A DNA stretch of 64,000 nucleotides, taken from the NCBI RefSeq assembly GCF_014396385.1, contig NZ_CP060716.1, positions 2,170,001 through 2,234,000 of the forward strand. Direction: 5' to 3'. Origin of the DNA: Leucobacter denitrificans (GTDB lineage Bacteria > Actinomycetota > Actinomycetes > Actinomycetales > Microbacteriaceae). The notes under the pieces were generated by a model that had not been told where the DNA came from, did not search any database, and was given only the letters and a program-made list of their open reading frames with translations. Positions 38,631-46,603 of this stretch are shown here, in pieces. The translations under genes were made by a program, and so were the position numbers. Each line of letters begins with the position of its first letter. Position 1 is the stretch's first letter.

Positions 38631-40273
38631 TCGGTGGCGGCCACCCAGACTCCGTAGTTGCCGTCGGGGTTCGCGCTCGAGTAGTCGAAGCCAAGGCCAC
38701 CGACCGATGCGCGCGCTGCGATCTGGAAGGTCGACTCAGCAACTGGAACGAAGATCGCTTCGTCCATCACGAGCTCCTGCTGCACGGTGTTCAGTGCAGC
38801 GACGCGGTCTTCCTGGGTGAGGGCGTTCGCCGCCTGCGTTGCGGCCTCGATAGCGCCAGTGGGCTTGTAGTCGGTCGCGGCGAAGAAGAAGCCGCCCCAG
38901 ACGCCAATCACGTTGTTCGCGTAGTCGACCTTGCCGAACGAACCGGGGTATACCGACCAGGTGCCCTCGGCGATCTGTGTCGAAACCTCGGCCCAGGTTG
39001 GGGTCGTGAAGTTGACCTCGATGCCAACGTTCTTCGCGGCCTGATCTTGCACGGCCTCGATGAGGGTGTCACGCGAATCGCGGATCGAATCCGAGTCGTA
39101 GGTCACGTCGAGTGTGAGGCGCTCGCCGTCTTTCACGCGGTAGCCGTCGCTGTCGCGCTCGGTCCAGCCTGCTGCATCGAGTAGCTCGTTTGCGCCCTCG
39201 GGGTCGTTGCCCCACGCCTCGACGAGCGACTCATCGAACTCGGGGCTGTCGCCACCGACGTAGCTGTACGCGCGATCGACCTCGCCGCGGTAGACCGACT
39301 CAACGATGGCGTCGACGTCGAAGCTATCGCGGAACGCCTGGCGGAGCGTGACCTCGTCCCACGGCGCATTCGCCGCGTCGGCGTTGATCGTGAAGCCGAA
39401 CGGCATCGACGTGCGGGGTCCGTTGAGGTACTGCAGCGATGCGTCTGACTCGATGCCAGCGACGTCGAGCGCCGGGATGCCCGAGATCGCGTCGACCTGA
39501 CCCGACTTCAGCGCACCGATGCGCACCGAATCCTCGGGAATGAACTTGTAGGTGACCTCTTCAAGGTACGCCGCACCGTCGTGATCGAGGCTCTCGGGTG
39601 CCGACGTGTAGTCGTCGTTGCGGGTCAGGGTGAGCTGGTCGCCGCGGGTGTAATCACCGAGCACGAACGCTCCAGTGCCTGCGAGGCCCGAGTCGATCGC
39701 GCACAGTTCGTCGCCTAATTCGACGCCAACGGGCGAAACAATGCCGAGCGCGACGCTCGAGAGCGAGTCGAGCAGCGACGAGTCGGGCGAAGACAGCTGG
39801 ATCGTGAGCGACTGGCCGTCAGCAGTAATCTCGCTGACCGAGCCAAGCAAACCAGCGTAGGTCGAACCGTTCGCGGCGTCGCGCGTATAGTCGAGGTTCA
39901 CCTTCACAGCCACGGCAGTGAGCGGCTCGCCGTCGGTGAACGTCACACCCTCTGCGATGTCGAAGGTGTAGGTCGTGCCGTCTTCAGAAACTTCCCATCC
40001 GGTCGCAAGCCACGGGGTGAAGGTGCCATCTTCTTCCTGGTACACGAGCGAGTCGATGTAGTTGCGGATCACCGCGCGGTCTGAAAGCAGCTGGTGAAAC
40101 GCGGGGGCAAAGCACGACGGCTCCGCGGCAATGGCCCAGGTGAGGGTTCCGCCCTCGACCGGGTCACCTGCGTCTGCCGCTGGCGATCCACTGCCAGATG
40201 CGCACCCGGTGAGCACGAGCGCGGCTGCGAGTGTTGCGGTGCCGGTGACTGCGGCGAAAGATCTCTTGGTCAT
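38627..40273 (-). CDS. Extracellular solute-binding protein, family 5, lipoprotein
   Basis: A 548-residue binding protein. The lipobox is ALVLTGCASGSG, so Cys is lipidated at the outer face of the membrane. Family 5 features: WAIAAEPSCFAP, YIDSLVYQEEDGTFTPWLATGWEVSEDGTTYTFDIAEGVTFTDGEP, and the later FRDSFDVDAIVESVYRGE. These bind peptides, opines, nickel complexes or sugars. Specificity cannot be read, but the enzymes in the operon suggest a small organic molecule. Confidence 0.9.
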   Translation of the reverse strand: MTKRSFAAVTGTATLAAALVLTGCASGSGSPAADAGDPVEGGTLTWAIAAEPSCFAPAFHQLLSDRAVIRNYIDSLVYQEEDGTFTPWLATGWEVSEDGTTYTFDIAEGVTFTDGEPLTAVAVKVNLDYTRDAANGSTYAGLLGSVSEITADGQSLTIQLSSPDSSLLDSLSSVALGIVSPVGVELGDELCAIDSGLAGTGAFVLGDYTRGDQLTLTRNDDYTSAPESLDHDGAAYLEEVTYKFIPEDSVRIGALKSGQVDAISGIPALDVAGIESDASLQYLNGPRTSMPFGFTINADAANAPWDEVTLRQAFRDSFDVDAIVESVYRGEVDRAYSYVGGDSPEFDESLVEAWGNDPEGANELLDAAGWTERDSDGYRVKDGERLTLDVTYDSDSIRDSRDTLIEAVQDQAAKNVGIEVNFTTPTWAEVSTQIAEGTWSVYPGSFGKVDYANNVIGVWGGFFFAATDYKPTGAIEAATQAANALTQEDRVAALNTVQQELVMDEAIFVPVAESTFQIAARASVGGLGFDYSSANPDGNYGVWVAATE

Positions 40274-40302
40274 GGTGTTCCTCTTGGATTGTTGGTGGCT
40301 GC

Positions 40303-40929
40303 TTAAAAGCCGACGGTGAACGTTTTGCCGGATTCGATGCCCGCGATCGACCTGAGATAGTGCTCAGCGACGAGGCGCGCAGGAATCGGGGTGTGGCCGG
40401 GAAGCGGATTGGGGCCGCCGAGCTTGTCGATCGACTCTTGCAGAATGCTCGGGCTCACGGAGTTGATGCGGCGGTCGAGGTTCAGCTCGGCAGCCATTGC
40501 GACAACGAATGCGTCGAGTCCGCCGTTGACCACGGCCGCAGTGATGCCGCCGCGCCAGGGGATGCGCGACATGATGCCCGACACGAGGGTGATCGATCCA
40601 CCGGGCTTGAGCGTCGCGAGTGACTGGAGCGCAACATCGATCTGCGAGGTGAGCTTGCTCGAGATCGAAGACGTGATGGCACTGAGTTCGAGGTCTGGGA
40701 GCTGAGCGAGCTCGAGCTCGCCGACGGTCACCGCCACGGCATCGATCTCTCCGGCGGCAGCGAGCACTTTCGCGATCGAAGCAGAATCGGTGATGTCGAT
40801 GTGGTGATCCGCGATTCCGGGTGCTTCATTGAAGTCGGCGGTCACAAGTTCGTACCCCGCTTCGGTCAGCACCTCGCGCACCGCCGAACCGACTGTGCCC
40901 GTTACGCCGATGAGTAGTACCCGGCTCAT
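40303..40929 (-). CDS. Short-chain dehydrogenase-like protein lacking the usual catalytic Tyr-Lys
   Basis: A 208-residue Rossmann protein: NAD(P) motif LLIGVTGTVGSAVREVL, LVSGIMSRIPWRGG (the Ser strand) and ILQESIDKLGGPNPLPG. Where classical SDRs have Tyr-x-x-x-Lys this one reads ITAAVVNGGLDAFV, so the catalytic pair is missing. A group of atypical SDRs of the same length has this arrangement. It may be a reductase with other residues or a binding protein. It overlaps the next upstream gene by four bases and is part of the nine-gene operon. Confidence 0.75.
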   Translation of the reverse strand: MSRVLLIGVTGTVGSAVREVLTEAGYELVTADFNEAPGIADHHIDITDSASIAKVLAAAGEIDAVAVTVGELELAQLPDLELSAITSSISSKLTSQIDVALQSLATLKPGGSITLVSGIMSRIPWRGGITAAVVNGGLDAFVVAMAAELNLDRRINSVSPSILQESIDKLGGPNPLPGHTPIPARLVAEHYLRSIAGIESGKTFTVGF

Positions 40930-41450
40930 GCGAGGCCCCCGTTCTTCAGGTCAACTGTGAACCAGTCGATGCCCGCCCCAGCACTGATGGTCTGCAGCAG
41001 CTCTGGCGAGTATTCGACCTCGGACTCGTCGAGATGCTTCTGCGTTACAACGCGGTGCGTGATGCGCCACCCGTCTTCGGTTCGCGACCACGCGTCTGCA
41101 TAGAGTGACCCGCCGCGCGAGCGCTTGAGCACACCCTCTTGCTCGGTGGTCTGCAGCGTGAGGTGGAACACCTCAGAGACGCTGCGGGCCTCGTCACCGT
41201 TCAACTCGATGAGCGTGTTGGTGATAAGGTGCTGGCCCGTAACGCGGGTGCGGTTGAAGTCTTGCAAGAACCCGCGCATCGCTTCTGCGTTGAGTGGCGG
41301 AACTGGCAGGCCCTTGAGCTCGATGACCGAGTCGCCTGAAAACACGCGGTCGAAAAGTTGCCATTTGTCCTGATCCTGCGCCTGAGCGTATGCATGAAGC
41401 GCGTCTTCGATCTCAGCCCGGTCGGCGAGCTCGGAGAGAGTGAACGTCAT
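40926..41450 (-). CDS. SnoaL-like / NTF2-fold protein (copy 1)
   Basis: A 174-residue alpha+beta barrel protein: helices AEIEDALHAYAQAQDQDKWQLFDRVF, then the strand-rich GQHLITNTLIELNGDEARSVSEVFHLTL and the closing GWRITHRVVTQKHLD. The family holds polyketide cyclases, dehydratases, ketosteroid isomerase-like enzymes and dioxygenase beta subunits. It is a paralogue of the next gene. Role in the operon unknown. Confidence 0.75.
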   Translation of the reverse strand: MTFTLSELADRAEIEDALHAYAQAQDQDKWQLFDRVFSGDSVIELKGLPVPPLNAEAMRGFLQDFNRTRVTGQHLITNTLIELNGDEARSVSEVFHLTLQTTEQEGVLKRSRGGSLYADAWSRTEDGWRITHRVVTQKHLDESEVEYSPELLQTISAGAGIDWFTVDLKNGGLA

Positions 41451-41470
41451 AGTTGGGTGCTCCTGAAAGA

Positions 41471-42031
41471 TTAGAGGCCGGCGCTCGCCGGGTTCGTGGC
41501 CGCATCTGCAATGAGTGCGATCTGTTCTGGGGTGCGCTCGTTGAGATACTGCTCATCGTTCTTGCGCACGAGCACGCGGTGCGAAATGAGCCACTCGCCA
41601 TCATGGCGCACGAGGTCATCGACCTGCAGGCCGCCCGAGTACTGCGTACGAACGCGAGTATCGGTCGGGTCGTCTGACGCCCGCTCCGCGTTGACTGCGA
41701 GAAACTCAGTCACCGAACGCGCGGTGCCCGGCCCGCTTGCCTCGCCCTCGAGCGTCTCAGTTGGTCCGAACTCGATGAGAGTGTTTGCCAGGTGATGCTG
41801 GCCAGACAGTCTGATCGCATCGAACTCACCGCTGAGCAGTTCGATGAAGTGTTCAGCTGTGACGGAGCCCTCGATCCACCCCGGAATCGCAACCGTAGCG
41901 CCGGGCGCGAACGCTGAGCGATACAGATCCCACTGGCGCTGATCCACACCCTGCGCGTAGCGGCGCAGTGTGCGGTGGATCGACTCGCGATCTGCGAGCT
42001 CGCGAAGGCGCTGATCGGTGTGAGCGCTCAT
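41471..42031 (-). CDS. SnoaL-like / NTF2-fold protein (copy 2)
   Basis: A 186-residue protein with the same fold as its neighbour: ADRESIHRTLRRYAQGVDQRQWDLYRSAFAPGATVAIPG, GQHHLANTLIEFGPTET and GEWLISHRVLVRKNDEQYLNE. ATG 42031 overlaps the NmrA-like stop by one base and gives a sensible length; a longer frame to 42049 overlaps that gene. Two tandem paralogues often form heteromers or act on successive intermediates. Confidence 0.75.
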   Translation of the reverse strand: MSAHTDQRLRELADRESIHRTLRRYAQGVDQRQWDLYRSAFAPGATVAIPGWIEGSVTAEHFIELLSGEFDAIRLSGQHHLANTLIEFGPTETLEGEASGPGTARSVTEFLAVNAERASDDPTDTRVRTQYSGGLQVDDLVRHDGEWLISHRVLVRKNDEQYLNERTPEQIALIADAATNPASAGL

Positions 42032-42729
42032 TACTTCGCGAGGTGCCACTTCGCGGCCGAGGGGCCGGTGAGTGGCTCGGAGATCGAAACAAACTTATTG
42101 ACAAAGATGCCGTCGACAGCCTCGGCGATTGCGAAGCGTGCGAGGTCTGAGACCGGGATCTTCGAGGTGTCGTCGAACTCAACCTGCTCAAACACGCCGA
42201 ATGGGCGGCCGCCCTGGCCCGGGTAAATCAGTGGGTTGCGGATCACGGTGAAGTCGATCGGTGCGTCACGGTTCGCGTCGATAAACGCCTCCATGTCGTC
42301 TTTGTCTTTCACGCGCTTGCCTACCCAGTCGCGCAGCTGCACGACGTAGGGGGAACCGTCGTTGCTCGTGCCCGAGCCGTGCGTGCTCATGAGAACGAGG
42401 CGCTTGATGCCGTGCTGGGGGAGGTGCTTGTAGAGGTGCTTCGTGGACTCGTAGCAGACGTTGACCTCGACCGAGTCGTCGATTTCTGCCTTGCTATGGC
42501 CAGATTCGGGGCGGCCGAGGCTCGCGATCACCGCATCGTGTCCGGGAACCAGGTTGGCAATGACCTTTTCCTCGGTCGCGTCGCCGACGACCACCGAAAG
42601 TCTCTCGTGCGTGACATCGAGCGCCTCTGGGCGTCGTACAAGTGCAGTGACCTCGTGGCCCTGAAAGAGGGCCTGTTTGACGATCTCGCGCCCTGTTGCC
42701 CCTGTTGCCCCGAGTACTGCGATGCGCAT
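42031..42729 (-). CDS. NmrA/SDR-like NAD(P)-binding oxidoreductase
   Basis: A 232-residue Rossmann protein: MRIAVLGATGATGREIVKQALFQGHEVTALVRRPEAL is the classic NmrA-like dinucleotide motif; IKRLVLMSTHGSGTS and DFTVIRNPLIYPG follow. It is the first gene of the nine-gene operon, with CGGAGGGGGCGCA before the ATG, and faces the TetR gene. It probably reduces an intermediate or senses NADP(H); the substrate is unknown. Confidence 0.8.
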   Translation of the reverse strand: MRIAVLGATGATGREIVKQALFQGHEVTALVRRPEALDVTHERLSVVVGDATEEKVIANLVPGHDAVIASLGRPESGHSKAEIDDSVEVNVCYESTKHLYKHLPQHGIKRLVLMSTHGSGTSNDGSPYVVQLRDWVGKRVKDKDDMEAFIDANRDAPIDFTVIRNPLIYPGQGGRPFGVFEQVEFDDTSKIPVSDLARFAIAEAVDGIFVNKFVSISEPLTGPSAAKWHLAK

Positions 42730-42877
42730 TGCGCCCCCTCCGCCAGTGTCGCAAGTGGATCGCTCGCGACTTCTGTTACATTTTGTCTCGAAGATAATGA
42801 AACCTTACTTGAGGTATAACTTGCAACTCGGCATGCTGGATCTCGGTAACACGGTGAAACAAACTGACGGAGGACTC
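42730..42877. promoter_or_regulatory. Divergent control region between the nine-gene operon and its TetR gene
   Basis: 148 bases with the AT-rich core 42771-42825. TATAAC (42815-42820) is a candidate plus-strand -10; TATCTT on the minus strand (complement of 42790-42795) is one for the operon. ACCT-N6-AGGT (42802-42815) and the repeated ACTTG (42807 and 42819) are possible repressor contacts. Confidence 0.4.
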
Positions 42878-43456
42878 ATGGCGCTCGAGCAGGTGGTCGA
42901 TCCGCGAGCACGTCGCTCGCGCCGATGCATGCTCGATGCCACCGCGAAAATACTCGCGACAGAAGGGCTCATTGGCCTCACCCACCAGAACATTGCGCGC
43001 CACGCAGACGTCTCGCGGGCGACCGTATACCGGCACTGGAGAACCCGAGAAGACCTCGTGGTTGCGCTGCTCGAAGACTTTCGGATGCCGCACTTTACTG
43101 CGGGCGGGGGCAGCGTGCGGGAGCGGCTGCGCGACAGCCTCGAAGTGCAGTGGCGCACACTCCAAGATCCGCACTACCGCGCCGTGTACTTGGCAGCGCA
43201 AAGCGTTGCGGATCTGCCCGCCGTAAAAACCCGGTTGCGCGAGATCAATGTCGAGCGCGTTGCCAGCGTCTGCCGACTCGTTGAACCCGAGTATCGACTT
43301 GAAAGCGACGAGAGTGTCACCGATGTGCTCGCGCTCGCCGTCGGACCGCTGCTGCAGTACGCAACCTTTGTTGGTGACGAGAGCGAGCAGCTGCGAGAGT
43401 CAGTACTCGATTCGGTGATTCAGTATCTTGATCGGCACTGCCAGGCACAAGCTTAG
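42878..43456 (+). CDS. TetR-family transcriptional regulator
   Basis: A 192-residue regulator. The N-terminal HTH is RRCMLDATAKILATEGLIGLTHQNIARHADVSRATVYRHWRTREDLVVALLED; the C-terminal ligand domain is variable. GGAGG (42869-42873) sets the ATG at 42878. Divergent to the nine-gene operon across a 148-base AT-richer gap, it is the likely local regulator and its inducer may be the pathway substrate. Confidence 0.9.
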   Translation: MALEQVVDPRARRSRRCMLDATAKILATEGLIGLTHQNIARHADVSRATVYRHWRTREDLVVALLEDFRMPHFTAGGGSVRERLRDSLEVQWRTLQDPHYRAVYLAAQSVADLPAVKTRLREINVERVASVCRLVEPEYRLESDESVTDVLALAVGPLLQYATFVGDESEQLRESVLDSVIQYLDRHCQAQA

Positions 43457-43569
43457 TGAAGCAAACCGCCGACAGTTAGCGCCTCCGGGGGCCGATCCGC
43501 AACCCCCTTTCGCGTCATTACGCGCAGATGAAAGTGTGGTCTCGAACCAAACAAACTAAGGAGGCCACC

Positions 43570-43755
43570 ATGGGCGCATCAGACAAGATGGAAGCTGGAA
43601 TAGACAAGGCAAAGGGCAAAGTGAAGGAATCGGTCGGCGAGATGACCGACAACGAGAAGCTCGAAGCTGAGGGCAAGCTCGACCAGGTTAAGGGCGACGC
43701 GAAGAGCGCCGTTGAGAATGCGAAAGACGGCTTCAAGGACGCTTTCGATAAGTAG
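43570..43755 (+). CDS. CsbD-like stress protein
   Basis: A 61-residue, highly charged helical protein: MEAGIDKAKGKVKESVGEMTDNEKLEAEGKLDQVKGDAK is the CsbD core (repeated KxKG and GKxDQ). CsbD proteins are induced by general stress in Bacillus and other bacteria; molecular function unknown. AAGGAGG precedes the ATG at 43570. Followed by a long hairpin. Confidence 0.85.
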   Translation: MGASDKMEAGIDKAKGKVKESVGEMTDNEKLEAEGKLDQVKGDAKSAVENAKDGFKDAFDK

Positions 43756-43766
43756 TGTCTTTTTGC

Positions 43767-43809
43767 AGCGTTAGGCCCGAACTACCTCACGTAGTTCGGG
43801 CCTAACGCT
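43767..43809. terminator. 19-bp perfect hairpin between csbD and ybdK (convergent)
   Basis: AGCGTTAGGCCCGAACTAC / GTAGTTCGGGCCTAACGCT with a CTCAC loop. The minus-strand ligase gene ends inside the stem (stop at 43782). Neither side has a downstream T tract; it probably ends transcription from both directions. Confidence 0.75.
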
Positions 43810-44942
43810 GTCGAGGCCGCCGAGCGGTGCGTGAGCTCGATCGCTTCAGTCACCACGGCATGAGGGCTGTCGGTGCGAAGAAGGGTGTTCCTCTGCTGAT
43901 CCGCCCCAGTGCCACGCCGGAAGATATCGTCGACAGCTCGCTCCGTTCGTGCGAAATCACCATTGCTCGTGAGCGCCGACTGAACGTGAGCGAGCAGCGC
44001 ATCAATGGCCCTACGCGCATCGCAGGGTTCACCGAGAAGCGGATTGAGCAGGTGCTCACGAATCCCGAATCGGCTCGCTGACCACATCGCGAGGCGAAGT
44101 ACCTCGGTAGGCACGGGATCGGGTTGAAAGCCATTTGCCCACTCTTGAGCGGCAACGTCAACGAGTGCGCGAGCGAGCGCCGTAACCGCGACCGCGTGCT
44201 CAGGATCTGTGCAGATATCGGCCACCCGAAACTCGACCGTCGGATAGTGGTCACACAGACGCGCGTCGAAATAGATCATTCCGCTGTCGAGCGGAACTCC
44301 CGTATCGATGAGGCTGCGTACCCTGCGCTGATACTCGTTTACGGAACCGAATACGTCGTACGGGCCAGATGTCGGCCAGCGCCCCCACGCCTGGTACCGG
44401 TAGCTTGCGAAGCCGGTGTCTACACCGTTCCAGAATGGAGAGTTTGAGCTCAGCGCGAGAAGCGCGGGGAGCCACGGGCGAACCCGATCGAGTACCGCGA
44501 TGCCCTCTTCAGGACTCGAAATACCCACATGCACATGGAATCCGCAGGTGAGCTGCTCCTTGAGCGTGATGCCAAACCGTCGACGTATCGCCGCATACCT
44601 GGCGCTGCGTGCGAGGTGCGACGGGCTCGGCAGCACGCTCGTGCCGAGGGCCACCGCGCGAACCCCGAATTCTAGTGCCTTGCTGTCGGCGAGTCGGCGG
44701 GCTTCAGAAATTGAGCGAGCAATCTCGTCGAGCGTTCGCAGCGGGGGAGTTGTGACCTCAATCTGCTCCTGCTTGACCTCGCGTTCCAAGCTCGGCGACT
44801 CAGTCGGCTCGGGCTGGTCTCCCATAGTCGACAGCATGAAGTCGGCCGCCGCAACCGGGCGTCCATCGAGTGGATCGACAAGAAGAAACTCCTGCTCGAC
44901 CCCGACTGTGCGCAAACCGCTGCCGAGTGAGGTGGTGTTCAT
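43782..44942 (-). CDS. YbdK-type carboxylate-amine ligase (glutamate-cysteine ligase 2 family)
   Basis: A 386-residue ATP-dependent ligase of the GCS2 family: TVGVEQEFLLVDPLDGRPVAA (metal/ATP Glu), EQIEVTTPPLRTLDEI, EQLTCGFHVHVGIS and YPTVEFRVADICTDPE. YbdK shows weak gamma-glutamylcysteine synthetase activity in E. coli; in Actinobacteria paralogues make ergothioneine or mycothiol-related compounds, so the in vivo substrate is unsure. ATG 44942 preferred over the upstream in-frame start at 44954. Confidence 0.85.
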   Translation of the reverse strand: MNTTSLGSGLRTVGVEQEFLLVDPLDGRPVAAADFMLSTMGDQPEPTESPSLEREVKQEQIEVTTPPLRTLDEIARSISEARRLADSKALEFGVRAVALGTSVLPSPSHLARSARYAAIRRRFGITLKEQLTCGFHVHVGISSPEEGIAVLDRVRPWLPALLALSSNSPFWNGVDTGFASYRYQAWGRWPTSGPYDVFGSVNEYQRRVRSLIDTGVPLDSGMIYFDARLCDHYPTVEFRVADICTDPEHAVAVTALARALVDVAAQEWANGFQPDPVPTEVLRLAMWSASRFGIREHLLNPLLGEPCDARRAIDALLAHVQSALTSNGDFARTERAVDDIFRRGTGADQQRNTLLRTDSPHAVVTEAIELTHRSAASTALGPNYVR

Positions 44943-44984
44943 GAGCCCGCCCAAGGTGTAGTTGTGGATCTGACTGACGTGAAT

Positions 44985-46127
44985 TCAGGGGGAGCTGAGT
45001 TCTGTCGCCCAGCGAAGTGAGGCGATGGGCGGATCGGGCTCAGCGTGTGCGCGCGGTGAATCTTCTGATTCGAACTGTTCTTCATTAATAATGACTCTCG
45101 CGCCTGTGAGAACGGCCGCGCGAGCGAGCGCTTCTGCGGCAGAAACCATTCCGAGCGACTCGGCGTCTAGGTCATTGGGCGCATCTTCAGATACCCACGG
45201 TTCGGCACTGAGCGCATGGAGCTGTTCGCTCGAACCTTCGAGTCTCGCGTCGAGCACGAGCGTATCGACCCGCGCCTGTTGAAGCGCTTCGACAACCTCT
45301 TGCACACCCTCTGCTCCGAGTGCTCCGTCGCTTGATCTGGCCCGATCCACCACTGCCGCTATGCCATTCGCGACGTGCGACTCGGCGATTTCTGCGATGG
45401 CGTTCGCGATACCGTCGTCGTCTGCGCCGTCAGCCCTCGTGTGCACTTCGAACTCGTGCACGAGTGCCGAGCTCGCGTCGGAGAGGCCCTCGATGAGCAA
45501 CTGTCGCGCACGAACATCTCCCGAGATCAGAATGAAATCTGGCCTGTGCTGCTTGACCAGGCGATCAGTGACTTCAGCGACCTCAGATTGGGTGTGCTTC
45601 CACACCTCTTCGGCAGCTCGCTGATACCGTGCGTGCGAGGTGCCACCCGTCTGCACCTTCGTGAGGCTGTCGGTTCGCCCCTCAACCTGTTCCGAGTGCT
45701 CAGGGGTATGTTGATCCGCACGCTCGAGACGCACCTCTGCCCCCTCTCGATCGGTTTCGATAACGAGGTAGCGAACGCGTCTAGAACGGTGCCTGATTAG
45801 GGGAAGCAGTGTTGGTAGCGGGCCCGAAGCAGCTATCTCGCTTCCAAATCTGTGGCCGGGGAAGGTGATGTCGGCCTCAATTGATCCATTTCTGGCAACT
45901 AAGTATCGCGCCGAGGGGCTCGGCGTTCCGTTGGCTTGGGCAAGCGCGCCATCAATCGCCTCGACATCAGCTTTCGGGGCACCAGCCGACCGCAGCCGGT
46001 CAAGCAACGCCTCGCGCCGAGACTCTTCTTCGACCTGAGGGAGCGCCCTCGGCCCGTCGACGTATGCGACCGTCGAGACGCCCGCCGTTGAAGCTAATTC
46101 CTGGAGCAAAGTGCGGCTGCTCATCAT
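44985..46127 (-). CDS. Rv2629/baeRF2-like protein (Vms1/eRF1-fold family)
   Basis: A 380-residue protein with the release-factor-like core VRYLVIETDREGAEVRLER, then GGTSHARYQRAAEEVWKHTQSEVAEVTDRLVKQHRPDFILISGDVRARQLLIEGL and a C-terminal VDTLVLDARLEGSS segment. It matches the actinobacterial Rv2629 family, annotated as Vms1-related peptidyl-tRNA hydrolases; in this copy the position often held by Gln after GG-x-S is His. Tandem ATG codons at the start follow AGGGAGA. Likely linked to translation stress or hibernation; activity unproven. Confidence 0.7.
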   Translation of the reverse strand: MMSSRTLLQELASTAGVSTVAYVDGPRALPQVEEESRREALLDRLRSAGAPKADVEAIDGALAQANGTPSPSARYLVARNGSIEADITFPGHRFGSEIAASGPLPTLLPLIRHRSRRVRYLVIETDREGAEVRLERADQHTPEHSEQVEGRTDSLTKVQTGGTSHARYQRAAEEVWKHTQSEVAEVTDRLVKQHRPDFILISGDVRARQLLIEGLSDASSALVHEFEVHTRADGADDDGIANAIAEIAESHVANGIAAVVDRARSSDGALGAEGVQEVVEALQQARVDTLVLDARLEGSSEQLHALSAEPWVSEDAPNDLDAESLGMVSAAEALARAAVLTGARVIINEEQFESEDSPRAHAEPDPPIASLRWATELSSP

Positions 46128-46212
46128 TCTCCCTTCGTCTCAGTTCAACCAGGCTAGAGAGGAGTTCGCTCGCCATCGATCGGGTTGACACAAGGGGGTT
46201 CTGCGGGTACAG

Positions 46213-46250
46213 AACTGCGCCCGGCCGAGCGCGTTCGACCGGGCGCAGTT
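46213..46250. terminator. Hairpin upstream of baeRF2, downstream of the 53-residue gene
   Basis: AACTGCGCCCGG / CCGGGCGCAGTT (12 bp) with a 14-base loop. It lies after the minus-strand small membrane protein gene and before the baeRF2-like gene. No T tract. Confidence 0.6.
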
Positions 46251-46301
46251 GGGGGCGAATCAGTGAGGGGTAATCAGTGATTCGAGTTTGGGCGGATCGG
46301 G

Positions 46302-46463
46302 TTAGCGCTTATTCCCGCTGATGCTTCGCAGGAGCCACATGATGACAGCTATGACGAGCAGCACGATACCTACCCACAGGAGGAAGTTCACTGCTTTCAC
46401 GAAGCCGCCAACAAGAGCGAGAATAATCGCGATTACGATAAGTGCTATAAATATGCCGTTCAT
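46302..46463 (-). CDS. Small two-helix hydrophobic membrane protein, 53 aa
   Basis: The minus frame from ATG 46463 to TAA reads IFIALIVIAIILALVGG, then FVKAV and NFLLWVGIVLLVIAVIMWL, ending in a basic SISGNKR. Two membrane helices and a positive tail look like a typical small hydrophobic protein of Actinobacteria. Codon use fits a real gene, though it is short. Function unknown. Confidence 0.6.
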   Translation of the reverse strand: MNGIFIALIVIAIILALVGGFVKAVNFLLWVGIVLLVIAVIMWLLRSISGNKR

Positions 46464-46603
46464 GGTTAAAAGCTATGGGGAGTCAACGCGAACAGGTACC
46501 CCCTTGCGGGAGTGGATCAGAGGGTGGTAGGCGTTCTTGAGGCCTGTCGGTCGGATTTCTTCGGGGCATAGACTTCTGAGGAACCCATCGGAAGGCGTGG
46601 CTC

